A DNA stretch of 51,228 bases from CAAGNP01 sp045644725. Lineage in GTDB: Bacteria > Bacteroidota > Bacteroidia > Bacteroidales > UBA932. Made by a program: the position numbers and the translations under genes. Each line of letters begins with the position of its first letter. Position 1 is the stretch's first letter. Under the pieces are notes generated by a model. The model had not been told where the DNA came from and ran no database searches. It saw only the letters and a list, made by a program, of their open reading frames with translations. Below, piece by piece: positions 31,919 through 39,880 of this stretch. The stretch lies in the NCBI GenBank assembly GCA_045644725.1, contig JAZRHK010000023.1, forward strand, positions 1 through 51,228. The letters run 5' to 3'.

Positions 31919-34105
31919 ATGATAGCATTATATTTGATAGTAATATTGTTGTTTATACCAGTGGTAGTTAGTGGGCAATCTGTAAGAGACACTGTCACAA
32001 CAAGTGGTGTTTTACAAGAGGCTCTCATAGTCGGGAATCAGATAAAGTCGAAGCCAAGTGAAGTGTGGGTAAAACTGGACCCTTTGATTCTTTCCAAGGT
32101 GCCATCTATATTTGGGAATAAGGATATTATGAAAGTTGTTCACTATTTGCCAGGAGTCAATAATAATTCCGATGGCAATGTAGGAGTGTCAGTTAGGGGT
32201 GGAGATTATGATGAAACATTTGTTTCGTTTGATAAAATACCTTTATATAATACAGGTAATTTGAAAGGTTTTGTTTCAGTGTTTAATCCAGATATAATAG
32301 GTGATACTTATTTTTATAAAACAGCTTTTCCAACTGAATATGGTGGCAGATTATCAGGAGTAATAGATATTAATAGCAAGAGCGTAAACGGAGAAAAGAT
32401 AAATGGCAGTATTTCTATTGGAACTATGATGTCAGGAGCATCTGTCAGTGGTAAAGTAAATGGAAATACTGCTTTTATCCTTTCTGGGAGAGTGTCATAT
32501 CTTAGTTTGCTGGTTATGCCTATATATAGAAAAATTACCTCTGATAATGATGAGTCAATTGACTTAACAACTCAGGTTGATGGTGTCGAATTTTATGATG
32601 TGAATGGAGTAGTGGAGCATCAATTCAATAGCAAGCACTCTATTAAGGGTAGTATATATTCAGGAAATAATATAAATAAAATCACTAATGACGCTAGAGA
32701 GAGAACGTATATATTTGAAGGGGCAGACATAACCAATTGGGGTAATATTGGAGGGAGTCTGTTATGGAATTATAAGTATAGTGAGAAACATCACTTTTCC
32801 AGTTATCTTTATTTTTCCAGATATTTAAAAATGGATAGACTGTATCAGAAGAGTGTAACTTTAACTGTTTTGGCAGATAGTATCTTTCAAAAGTCTAAAA
32901 TTGCAGAACAAAATATACGTAATAAGATTGCAGATATTGCAGCAGGGATGGAGGCCAGATTTGTGTCAGGTATACATACATTTGATTATGGCTGGAAGTA
33001 TTCTATGCAGTTTACCGGATTTAAAACTGATATTTTTAATAAGGAGGCTGAATATAAAAATAGTAAGGAATCAATATTGCATAATGAAAGATCTGAATCT
33101 GATTTGTCTTATTATCTTCATACTCTGTCATTATATGCAGATGATGAATTATCTATTGATGATTGGTTGGATTTAGGGATTGGTTCTAGGTTTACCCTTT
33201 ATGCAAATAATGGATTTATGAAAATGGTTCCAGAGCCTCGGATCAGATTTTCTATACATCCGTTTACTTCAATAAAGGATCTATCTTTCAAATTATCATA
33301 CTCAAGAATGAGTCAAGGTGTACATCAGCTGATCAGGGGTGGAGTGGCATTGGAGTCTGATATGTGGACTTTGGCCAATGATAAAATTCCAGTGAGCACA
33401 TCAAATCAATATTCCGGTGGTATATATTGGGATATTTATCCTGATAATAAAAAGTGTTCTTTCAGTTTGGAGGGCTACTATAGGAGCGCTCAAAATGTTG
33501 TCGATTATATGGAGGGTGCCACATATGTAAAGATGGAGAATGTTGCTGATATTGTAGATGTTGGAGAGGGAAAATCCTTTGGAGTGGAAGGCTCGGTTGT
33601 TAAGGAGTCAGGTTTGACTACCTGGAGTATCTCTTATACTTGGGGAAAGAGCCTGGATAGATATGATAATCAAAATAATGGGATGTGGTTTTATTCCAAA
33701 CAGGATATTAGGCATAATTTATCAGCATGGATTTCACAAAAGCTTGGGAAGCATTTTGATGTATCAGCATCTTTTGTATATAAAAGTGGACGATATATAA
33801 CATTGGAAGATATGTATCTACCAGTATTTGTCACTCCAGCACAATCAGTTGAAAATGTCTTTATTGCATCAGGAATTAATAATTATAAATTGGGAGATTA
33901 TCATAAATTGGATTTATCTGCTAACTACTATATTTTCCATAAATTAGGTAAGAGCACTATAAATATCAGTATCAATAACGTATACAATCACCATAATACA
34001 TATAAGATATGGTTGGTGGAATTGACAAAGAATCAGGGATATGAGCTCAGATCTTTATGTCTTTTCCCATTTATGCCTTCGTTAAGTTATAGTTTTGAGT
34101 TCTAG
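31919..34105 (+). CDS. TonB-dependent outer-membrane receptor
   Basis: I start at ATG 31919, which gives a signal peptide (MIALYLIVILLFIPVVVSGQ) and lies two bases after DUF4249. The 728-residue protein has a plug domain (about 45-160: VPSIFGNKDIMKVVHYLPGV, VSVRGGDYDETFVSFD, EYGGRLSGVIDINS) and a beta-barrel ending in SLSYSFEF with a terminal Phe. The usual N-terminal carboxypeptidase-like domain is absent. It would import an unknown ligand across the outer membrane, fuelled by TonB. Along with the DUF4249 gene it forms a two-gene uptake unit; no SusD-type or enzyme gene is beside it. Confidence 0.85.
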   Translation: MIALYLIVILLFIPVVVSGQSVRDTVTTSGVLQEALIVGNQIKSKPSEVWVKLDPLILSKVPSIFGNKDIMKVVHYLPGVNNNSDGNVGVSVRGGDYDETFVSFDKIPLYNTGNLKGFVSVFNPDIIGDTYFYKTAFPTEYGGRLSGVIDINSKSVNGEKINGSISIGTMMSGASVSGKVNGNTAFILSGRVSYLSLLVMPIYRKITSDNDESIDLTTQVDGVEFYDVNGVVEHQFNSKHSIKGSIYSGNNINKITNDARERTYIFEGADITNWGNIGGSLLWNYKYSEKHHFSSYLYFSRYLKMDRLYQKSVTLTVLADSIFQKSKIAEQNIRNKIADIAAGMEARFVSGIHTFDYGWKYSMQFTGFKTDIFNKEAEYKNSKESILHNERSESDLSYYLHTLSLYADDELSIDDWLDLGIGSRFTLYANNGFMKMVPEPRIRFSIHPFTSIKDLSFKLSYSRMSQGVHQLIRGGVALESDMWTLANDKIPVSTSNQYSGGIYWDIYPDNKKCSFSLEGYYRSAQNVVDYMEGATYVKMENVADIVDVGEGKSFGVEGSVVKESGLTTWSISYTWGKSLDRYDNQNNGMWFYSKQDIRHNLSAWISQKLGKHFDVSASFVYKSGRYITLEDMYLPVFVTPAQSVENVFIASGINNYKLGDYHKLDLSANYYIFHKLGKSTINISINNVYNHHNTYKIWLVELTKNQGYELRSLCLFPFMPSLSYSFEF

Positions 34106-34136
34106 GAAAAAAAGATGCCCGACCGGAGTCGGGCAT
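34106..34136 (-). terminator. Intrinsic terminator of the minus-strand lipoprotein hydrolase gene
   Basis: ATGCCCGAC (34115-34123) and GTCGGGCAT (34128-34136) form a 9-bp stem with a CGGA loop. On the minus strand it is followed by CTTTTTTTC. It may also stop plus-strand transcription from the receptor gene, but lacks a T tract on that side. Confidence 0.85.
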
Positions 34137-34161
34137 GATACTAATAAGTGTGTGATTATCG

Positions 34162-35376
34162 TTATTTAAGCCAGCCGGCCTCTTTGGCGATGGCGTCAAC
34201 TTTCTGAACATTGGTCCAGCGGTCGTAGTCTGTACGGTTGGCGAAGATCAGGATAAGAAGATCTGAAGCAGGGTAGCGGCCAGCGTAAATCTGGTAACCG
34301 CCGTTGTCACCTGTGTGGTAGATTCTCTCTGTGAAGTCAGGGTCATTTTCGATGAACCAGCCGTATCCGTAGTGGGTGTGTGGACGGTTCTGGTATGAGC
34401 TGAATTTAGAGCCAGAAACCTGTATCTTAGGTGTATGGGCGTTCTTGATGCTCTCAGCAGAAGCCACTACAGCATTGCGAAGCGCTTTTTCCCACTGTAC
34501 AAACTGGTGGGTTGAGGTGTAGATACCACCATCAGCCTTAGTGGCGAAGAAGGTCTCCTGTCCGTAGTCGTACTCTTTCCAGTTACCGATTACAGGTGCA
34601 GACTCCTGCTGTTTTTTAGCTGCAGCCTGAGCTTCAGGGGTACGGTCTGAATCTGTGTTTGAAGCAGACTCTTTCTCCTCTACAGGGATATATGCGTGCG
34701 ACATATTGGGGATGTTCTTGTCTGGAGAGAAGTAAACTGTCTGGTCCATACCTGCTGGGGTGAAGATATTCTCCTTCATGTATTGCTCGAAGCTCTGACC
34801 TGTAACTCTCTGAATAATAATGTAGCAAAGCTGGAAAGTAGGGTTCATGTACTGGTACTCTGTACCTGGGGTGAAGTGGAGTTTGTCAAGTGTCTCCATA
34901 TATTTGTAGCACTGCTCGTCAGTAGCGTAAAGGACGAAATTGCGGTCCTCTCTTGGGCGGTAGTCACCGATACCTGATGTATGTGAAAGGAGGTGTGCAA
35001 TAGTGATGTCATTGAAGAAATCTGCCTGGAATTCAGGAAAATATTTCTTTACAGGGTCCTGAAGGGAGATTTTTCCTTGCTCGGCAAGCTGAAGCATAGC
35101 CACAGCGGTGAACTGTTTTGATACAGATGCAATGTTGAAGAAGGTGTTTCCGTCGATTTTGGCACCTGTTTCGAGGTCTGCGATACCGAAACCTTTGTCA
35201 TATACTATTTCGTCCCCTTTAAGGATAAGGACTGCTGCTCCCGGCTCGTCTGCAGGGTATAGTTCCTGGAACATAGTATCCAGTTTTGCGATCGCAGCTT
35301 TCTCTTTTTGTGACTGATTACAGCAAGATGTCATAATCAAAGCAGTTAAGATGGTTAAAAAAGCGATTTTTCTCAT
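34162..35376 (-). CDS. Serine hydrolase lipoprotein, beta-lactamase class C / PBP fold
   Basis: The first 18 residues end in IMTSC, a lipoprotein signal with Cys18. The catalytic motifs are SVSK (residues 84-87), a YMN motif in EYQYMNPTFQ and HTGDNGG near the C terminus, in the order and spacing of the class C beta-lactamase/esterase fold. A Gln/Ala/Lys-rich insert (around 235-260, TPEAQAAAKKQQ) separates the halves. Proteins of this type are mostly esterases or D-aminopeptidases, so resistance should not be inferred. It is 404 residues long and lies 12 bases after cinA, likely in one operon with pyrD and cinA. Confidence 0.78.
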   Translation of the reverse strand: MRKIAFLTILTALIMTSCCNQSQKEKAAIAKLDTMFQELYPADEPGAAVLILKGDEIVYDKGFGIADLETGAKIDGNTFFNIASVSKQFTAVAMLQLAEQGKISLQDPVKKYFPEFQADFFNDITIAHLLSHTSGIGDYRPREDRNFVLYATDEQCYKYMETLDKLHFTPGTEYQYMNPTFQLCYIIIQRVTGQSFEQYMKENIFTPAGMDQTVYFSPDKNIPNMSHAYIPVEEKESASNTDSDRTPEAQAAAKKQQESAPVIGNWKEYDYGQETFFATKADGGIYTSTHQFVQWEKALRNAVVASAESIKNAHTPKIQVSGSKFSSYQNRPHTHYGYGWFIENDPDFTERIYHTGDNGGYQIYAGRYPASDLLILIFANRTDYDRWTNVQKVDAIAKEAGWLK

Positions 35377-35388
35377 ATTTTAAGGTAT

Positions 35389-36672
35389 TTAATGTGATTC
35401 GAGGTACAATCTGAGGAGATTGAGTGCATTTGAGGCAAAACGGTCTATATTTACCTCTCTGCTGCTGTTGAATGCCACCTTTTTCGATACAACATCCACT
35501 TTTCCTGTCTCCTTGTCCCGGAATGCCACAGCAAGCCACGCTGTACCCACCGGTTTTTCGGGGCTTCCGCCGCCCGGACCTGCAATTCCAGAGGTCGCTA
35601 CAGCAAAATCGGTATTCATTACGCGGTTGACCCCTTTGGCCATGGCCTCTACGCACTCCTGACTTACCGCACCATGCTGTGCAATAATTTCGTGGGGAAC
35701 GCCGAGAATATTTTCCTTGACAGAGTTGTCATAGGAGGTGACTGAACCCCAGAAGTATTGCGAAGCACCCGCCACAGAGGTGAGGAGTGAAGCTATTTTC
35801 CCCCCGGTGCAGGACTCTGCTGCACTAAGTGTCATTCCTTTATCTTTCAAATGTTTGCCTATTGCTAGTTGAAGTGTATCTTCACCTTCTCCATAGATGG
35901 CATCACCTATTATTTCCCTAAGCTTGTCAAACTCTTCATCTATCCTTTTTATCTGATCCTCCTTGACCCCTCCATATGTTGAGAGGCGAAGTCTTACCCC
36001 TACGATAGGGTTAGGGAGATATGCAAGTTTGATATCTTTTGGCAATGCATCTTCCCAGGGTTCTATCTGCTTGGCAAGGGTAGACTCCGGGATGCCGAAT
36101 GTAACAAGTGTTTTATGATGAATGTCAGCCAGCTGGTGATGTGATTTGATGTCTGCCACCACCTCTGGAAGGAGACCGATAGCCTCGAAAGGTACACCCG
36201 GAAGTGAGTAAAGTGTAGGGGTGTGGCTGTATTTCTCTGCCGGAAATCTGAATACTATGCAGGGGGCTGTGCCGAGCTTGTTTGGGATGACTATGCTTCC
36301 CGAAGGCACAGATGCCTGGGCTCTGTTGAGATCAGAAAGTTCTATGCCTCTGCGTGTTACGATATTTTTGATTATCTCGAACTGGGCTTCATCCTGATAG
36401 AACTCAGTGGTGCCGTAGAGTTCTGCGAGTGCACTTTTGGTGATATCGTCCTTGGTCGGTCCCAAGCCACCTGTAACTATCACTATATCGTTTTGGGAAA
36501 GAGCCTGATCAAGATTGGAAATTATTTCGGATCTCTCGTCTCCAAATGAGTTCATATATCTCACTTTCACACCGATAGAGTTGAGGGCTCTGGAGATGTG
36601 GGATGAGTTTGTATCAACAATCTGACCTATCAGGATTTCATCCCCGATAGTACATATAGCTGCAGTTAACAT
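35389..36672 (-). CDS. cinA: CinA-like nicotinamide-nucleotide amidase
   Basis: The 427-residue protein has an N-terminal molybdopterin-binding-like domain (ICTIGDEILIGQIVDTNSS, VTGGLGPTKDD) and a C-terminal amidase domain with LSAAESCTGGKIASLL, ATSGIAGPGGGSPEKPVGTAW. The C-terminal domain of this family deamidates nicotinamide mononucleotide in NAD recycling; the N-terminal domain hydrolyses ADP-ribose in some members. It overlaps pyrD by seven bases, so the two are co-translated. Confidence 0.9.
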   Translation of the reverse strand: MLTAAICTIGDEILIGQIVDTNSSHISRALNSIGVKVRYMNSFGDERSEIISNLDQALSQNDIVIVTGGLGPTKDDITKSALAELYGTTEFYQDEAQFEIIKNIVTRRGIELSDLNRAQASVPSGSIVIPNKLGTAPCIVFRFPAEKYSHTPTLYSLPGVPFEAIGLLPEVVADIKSHHQLADIHHKTLVTFGIPESTLAKQIEPWEDALPKDIKLAYLPNPIVGVRLRLSTYGGVKEDQIKRIDEEFDKLREIIGDAIYGEGEDTLQLAIGKHLKDKGMTLSAAESCTGGKIASLLTSVAGASQYFWGSVTSYDNSVKENILGVPHEIIAQHGAVSQECVEAMAKGVNRVMNTDFAVATSGIAGPGGGSPEKPVGTAWLAVAFRDKETGKVDVVSKKVAFNSSREVNIDRFASNALNLLRLYLESH

Positions 36673-37709
36673 TTTGATTTTGTTTGTTTTACTATGTATT
36701 TAAGCATTCTCTTCACAGTGGCTGGGCCATTATAGATAAAGCTTGTATAGATCTGGACAAGTGATGCGCCGGCCTCAAGCATTTCGTATGCCTGCTCTGG
36801 GGTGGAGATGCCGCCAACTGCTATGATAGGGAGGTTGCCCTCTGTTTTCTTATGGATATACTTAACCATTTCCAGGCTTTTCTTATATAGCGGAGCACCG
36901 CTCAAACCACCTTCTCCGATAAAGTCAATTCTCTCTTTATCAGTTTTTAAGCCCTCTCTACTTCTAGTAGTATTTGTAGCGACAATTCCGTCTATTCCCG
37001 ATATCAGGATAAGGTCTATAATCTCATCAAGCTGCTCCTGGGTAATGTCTGGTGATACCTTGAATAATATAGGGCGGTAGTCATCATTGTAGCGACGGTG
37101 GGTTAGTAGCCTGTCAATAATGTCAGACAATGACTCCACATCCTGAAGTTTGTCAAGATCCTTCACATTTGGGCACGATACGTTCAGTACAAAGTAGTCT
37201 ACGAAATCATACAGAAGCGAGAAGCACTTTTCGTAGTCTTTGCCGGCATCCTCGTTGGCAGTTTTCTTCCCTTTGGATATGTTTCCACCGATTACCACCT
37301 TGGGTTTCACCTTGTTAAGTCTGTCAACAGTGTATTTTACACCGTGATTGTTGATACCCATACGGTTGATGAGGGCGTTGTCCGGAACAAGTCTGAAAAG
37401 GCGTGGTTTAGGGTTGCCGGGCTGTGCTTCAGGTGTAACTGATCCCACTTCCACAAATCCGAAGCCGAATTTGGCTATTTCATTGTAATAGTCTCCGTTT
37501 TTGTCAAATCCTGCGGCAAAACCTATGGGGTTCTTGAACTTTACACCGAAAACCTCCCTCTCGAGAGAAGGGTGGTTGTATGAATATAACCATTTGAGAA
37601 TCAATCCTGAAAATGGTATATATCTGATTATTGACAGACATTTCATCACCAGTGAGTGTGCAGTTTCTGGCGAGAATAGAAAGAGGATGGGTTTGATTAG
37701 TTTGTACAT
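36666..37709 (-). CDS. pyrD: Dihydroorotate dehydrogenase (quinone), class 2
   Basis: The 347-residue protein has the N-terminal membrane-association helices of class 2 (about 1-45) followed by the FMN barrel: FKNPIGFAAGFDKNG, EVGSVTPEAQPGNPKPRLFRL, NRMGINNHG, LNVSCPNVKDL with the catalytic Ser, and AVGGISTPEQAYEML. It oxidises dihydroorotate to orotate and passes electrons to quinone at the inner membrane during pyrimidine synthesis. A -7 box lies 20 bases before its ATG, making it the first gene of pyrD-cinA-(lipoprotein hydrolase). Confidence 0.93.
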   Translation of the reverse strand: MYKLIKPILFLFSPETAHSLVMKCLSIIRYIPFSGLILKWLYSYNHPSLEREVFGVKFKNPIGFAAGFDKNGDYYNEIAKFGFGFVEVGSVTPEAQPGNPKPRLFRLVPDNALINRMGINNHGVKYTVDRLNKVKPKVVIGGNISKGKKTANEDAGKDYEKCFSLLYDFVDYFVLNVSCPNVKDLDKLQDVESLSDIIDRLLTHRRYNDDYRPILFKVSPDITQEQLDEIIDLILISGIDGIVATNTTRSREGLKTDKERIDFIGEGGLSGAPLYKKSLEMVKYIHKKTEGNLPIIAVGGISTPEQAYEMLEAGASLVQIYTSFIYNGPATVKRMLKYIVKQTKSKC

Positions 37710-37728
37710 AGCTTATCTTTATATAAAA

Positions 37729-37736
37729 CAAAGATA
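37729..37736 (-). promoter_or_regulatory. -7 box of pyrD
   Basis: On the minus strand it reads TATCTTTG (TAnnTTTG), 19 bases before the pyrD ATG at 37709. It sits in the 36-base gap to the regulator gene, whose transcript would read into pyrD since no terminator is seen there. Confidence 0.45.
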
Positions 37737-37745
37737 ATAACTATA

Positions 37746-38117
37746 TTATTTGGAAGGGTAAAAATCTTGAAAACTTCCGTCTGAATAGTATACAGTAATC
37801 CTTTTGGCCAGTTTGGCCTCACCTTTTGCCTCCAGGGACAGGGAAGGGACGTCTGTCTCCTGTTCTGGATGAAATGGAATCTGATCTTCTGAATAGTGGG
37901 TAAACTCATCCTTATACATCTTTCCTTTCCCTGTAATTAACCAGGTGGCATCTATTTGAGGATAGCGGGTGAGGAAGTTGTTGATGAACTCGTAGCTTGG
38001 CTTGTTTCTTCCGGAGAGCAAGTGGGAGATACCAGAGCGCTGGATACCCAAAGTGTCCGCAAGCCGGGCAGGAGAGAGCTGTTCGACCTCCAAAAATTGC
38101 TGTAAACGCCTATTCAT
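37746..38117 (-). CDS. XRE-family transcriptional regulator
   Basis: The 123-residue protein carries an N-terminal helix-turn-helix of the Cro/C1 type (about residues 13-60): SPARLADTLGIQRSGISHLLSGRNKPSYEF, followed by TRYPQIDATWLITGKGKM, a pattern common in Bacteroidetes regulators. The rest is a polar tail ending in a small strand region (RITVYYSDGSFQDFY), which could be an effector or dimer part. There is no metal-binding or peptidase domain. Upstream of the gene are repeated TGTAAAC boxes that bracket its likely promoter, so it may control itself. Downstream is pyrD on the same strand. Confidence 0.8.
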   Translation of the reverse strand: MNRRLQQFLEVEQLSPARLADTLGIQRSGISHLLSGRNKPSYEFINNFLTRYPQIDATWLITGKGKMYKDEFTHYSEDQIPFHPEQETDVPSLSLEAKGEAKLAKRITVYYSDGSFQDFYPSK

Positions 38118-38529
38118 ATGTGTAAACTTTATTTTTTACAAATGTAAGCATAAAATTGTTTACAACATATACCTAATTTGTGATGACAGATGTAAACTTC
38201 GCATTATATTGTCTGTAAGTATCCCTATGTCTCGATTTAGATAATTCTTGTAACTAATTGGGCGGATATTTAGTTAAAAGTTGGATATTTTCAAGAAGTA
38301 ACCCCTTTTTGCTATATTTTGATGGTTGAAAGAAAATGTACTAAAACTAAGATAGAGTTCGGTATATCTAAAATATTGGGTATCAGTATAGTTATATAGT
38401 CTCAAAATTAGACATAAGAAAAACTTATGGCAAATAAATTGATACGAGTTGGGTTTTGGGGTGGCTATGTCATGGCTGTTTACAATTGTTTGTCTTATGG
38501 GTTTAATTATGTGATTAACATTTGTAAAC
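38101..38529. promoter_or_regulatory. TGTAAAC box set around the XRE gene and before queA
   Basis: TGTAAAC or its complement GTTTACA occurs at 38101-38107 and 38121-38127, as GTTTACA at 38158-38164, again TGTAAAC at 38191-38197, GTTTACA at 38478-38484 and TGTAAAC at 38523-38529. Two lie on either side of the -7 box of the XRE gene and two lie just upstream of the queA promoter. I infer binding sites for the XRE regulator. The stretch 38200-38470 between them contains no gene that I can support. Confidence 0.45.
38139..38146 (-). promoter_or_regulatory. -7 box of the XRE regulator gene
   Basis: On the minus strand it reads TACATTTG (TAnnTTTG), 21 bases before the ATG at 38117. It overlaps a short inverted repeat TTAC-AAAT-GTAA (38136-38147). 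Confidence 0.45.
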
Positions 38530-38550
38530 AAAAAATCGATTTTGAACGAT

Positions 38551-38581
38551 TTTGACATCAGACATATATTCGGTACTTTTG
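38551..38581 (+). promoter_or_regulatory. Promoter of queA
   Basis: TTTG (38551-38554) and TACTTTTG (38574-38581) are separated by 19 bases and match the -33/-7 pattern TTTG and TAnnTTTG of Bacteroidetes. This is the clearest two-part promoter in the window, 40 bases before the ATG at 38622. Confidence 0.6.
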
Positions 38582-38621
38582 TGCGAGAAAATTGATTGTA
38601 GGGCTTAAAAATGCGTTTTTA

Positions 38622-39854
38622 ATGAAGCAACCGGAAATTAGGATTCAGGACTATACTTACGATCTCCCAGACTCGAGAATCGCTAAGTACCCTCTTGAGA
38701 AGAGAGACAATTCAAAACTTCTCATATATAATAAAGGTATTATACATGAGGAGAAATTTTCCTCTATACCCTCTTTCATACCTGAGGGATCTCTTATGGT
38801 TTTCAATAATACCAAAGTAGTTCCCGCCCGACTTTTTTTTAAGAAGGAAACAGGTGCATTGATTGAAATTTTTTGTCTAGAACCTTCGCTCCCTTCTGAT
38901 TATGCTGTATCGTTTGGATGTGTTTCGGAGTGTGTCTGGAAGACTATTATAGGCAATGTAAAGAAATGGAAAGGCGGTTTTCTCTCTTTTTACGTACCAG
39001 AATGTGCGGATCCTGAACTTTTAAAGCTTAATCTGAGAGCGGAACTTGTTGAAAAACAAGATAATAGTTATGTAGTTAGATTCTTTTGGGATGGAGGGTA
39101 TCCATTTTCCAGGGTTCTGGAACTCTGTGGACAAGTCCCTATTCCCCCATATCTTAACAGAGAAACAGAAGCAATAGACCTGGAGAGATATCAAACTCTC
39201 TACGCAAAATTTCGCGGGTCTGTGGCGGCTCCCACTGCAGGATTACATTTTACAGAGGATATTTTAGCGGAAATAAGGGCCAAAGGTATTGGTACTGAGG
39301 AACTTTGCTTGCATGTTGGTGCAGGAACGTTTTTACCTGTAAAAAGTGAGTTTATTGCAGATCATATAATGCACTCCGAGCCTTTTTCAGTTACCAGGGT
39401 TTTTCTGGAGAAACTCTATAATCTGCCGGAAGGGGCAAAGGTTATATCTGTAGGGACAACATCTACCAGATCACTTGAGTCGCTCTATTTTGCCGGGTGT
39501 CAGTGCCTAAGAGATGGAGTGGAAAATTGGGTCCCAAAGGTTGTAGGGCAATGGGATCCTTATTTGTCGGAAGACCATTTATCCACTAAACAATCTATTA
39601 AAGCTTTGATAGATTATATGGTTCTTAACAGATTGGAAACATTGAATTTAAGAACTCAAATTATTATTGTTCCATCATATATTTTCAAGGTGGTGGATAT
39701 TCTTGTTACTAATTTCCATCAGCCTCAAAGTACGCTGCTTCTCCTCATTTCTGCATTTGTAGGAGGTGATGACTGGAAGCGAATATATAGTTATGCGATG
39801 GAGCATGAGTTTCGCTTTTTAAGTTATGGCGACAGCTCCATGTTGGTGAGGTAG
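38622..39854 (+). CDS. queA: S-adenosylmethionine:tRNA ribosyltransferase-isomerase
   Basis: From ATG 38622 (the in-frame TTG at 38592 lies too near the promoter) the protein has 410 residues. QueA features are YDLPDSRIAKYPLEKRDNSKLL at the start, MVFNNTKVVPARL, SVAAPTAGLHFTE, LHVGAGTFLPVK and VTNFHQPQSTLLLLISAF. The enzyme adds epoxyqueuosine to tRNA from SAM. It is somewhat longer than the usual 340-360 residues because of extra sequence in the first half and near the C terminus (around residues 300-340). The gene is rather AT-rich. It is followed 26 bases later by the M28 peptidase gene. Confidence 0.9.
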   Translation: MKQPEIRIQDYTYDLPDSRIAKYPLEKRDNSKLLIYNKGIIHEEKFSSIPSFIPEGSLMVFNNTKVVPARLFFKKETGALIEIFCLEPSLPSDYAVSFGCVSECVWKTIIGNVKKWKGGFLSFYVPECADPELLKLNLRAELVEKQDNSYVVRFFWDGGYPFSRVLELCGQVPIPPYLNRETEAIDLERYQTLYAKFRGSVAAPTAGLHFTEDILAEIRAKGIGTEELCLHVGAGTFLPVKSEFIADHIMHSEPFSVTRVFLEKLYNLPEGAKVISVGTTSTRSLESLYFAGCQCLRDGVENWVPKVVGQWDPYLSEDHLSTKQSIKALIDYMVLNRLETLNLRTQIIIVPSYIFKVVDILVTNFHQPQSTLLLLISAFVGGDDWKRIYSYAMEHEFRFLSYGDSSMLVR

Positions 39855-39880
39855 ATTTTTTTTTATACATTTGTAATGAT

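Noticed and set aside
34115..34136. Hairpin considered as terminator of the TonB receptor gene
   Set aside because: The T tract is only on the minus-strand side, so it is assigned to the convergent hydrolase gene; an effect on the receptor transcript is secondary.
34162..35376. Antibiotic resistance beta-lactamase
   Set aside because: The motifs are those of the broad serine hydrolase/PBP fold and both such genes in the window sit in housekeeping settings, so no resistance claim is supported.
38274..38558. Open frame of 94 codons on the minus strand in the gap before queA
   Set aside because: It has a low-complexity, Phe/Tyr/Asn-rich product expected from AT-rich DNA, no recognisable motif, and it runs over the TGTAAAC boxes and part of the queA promoter.
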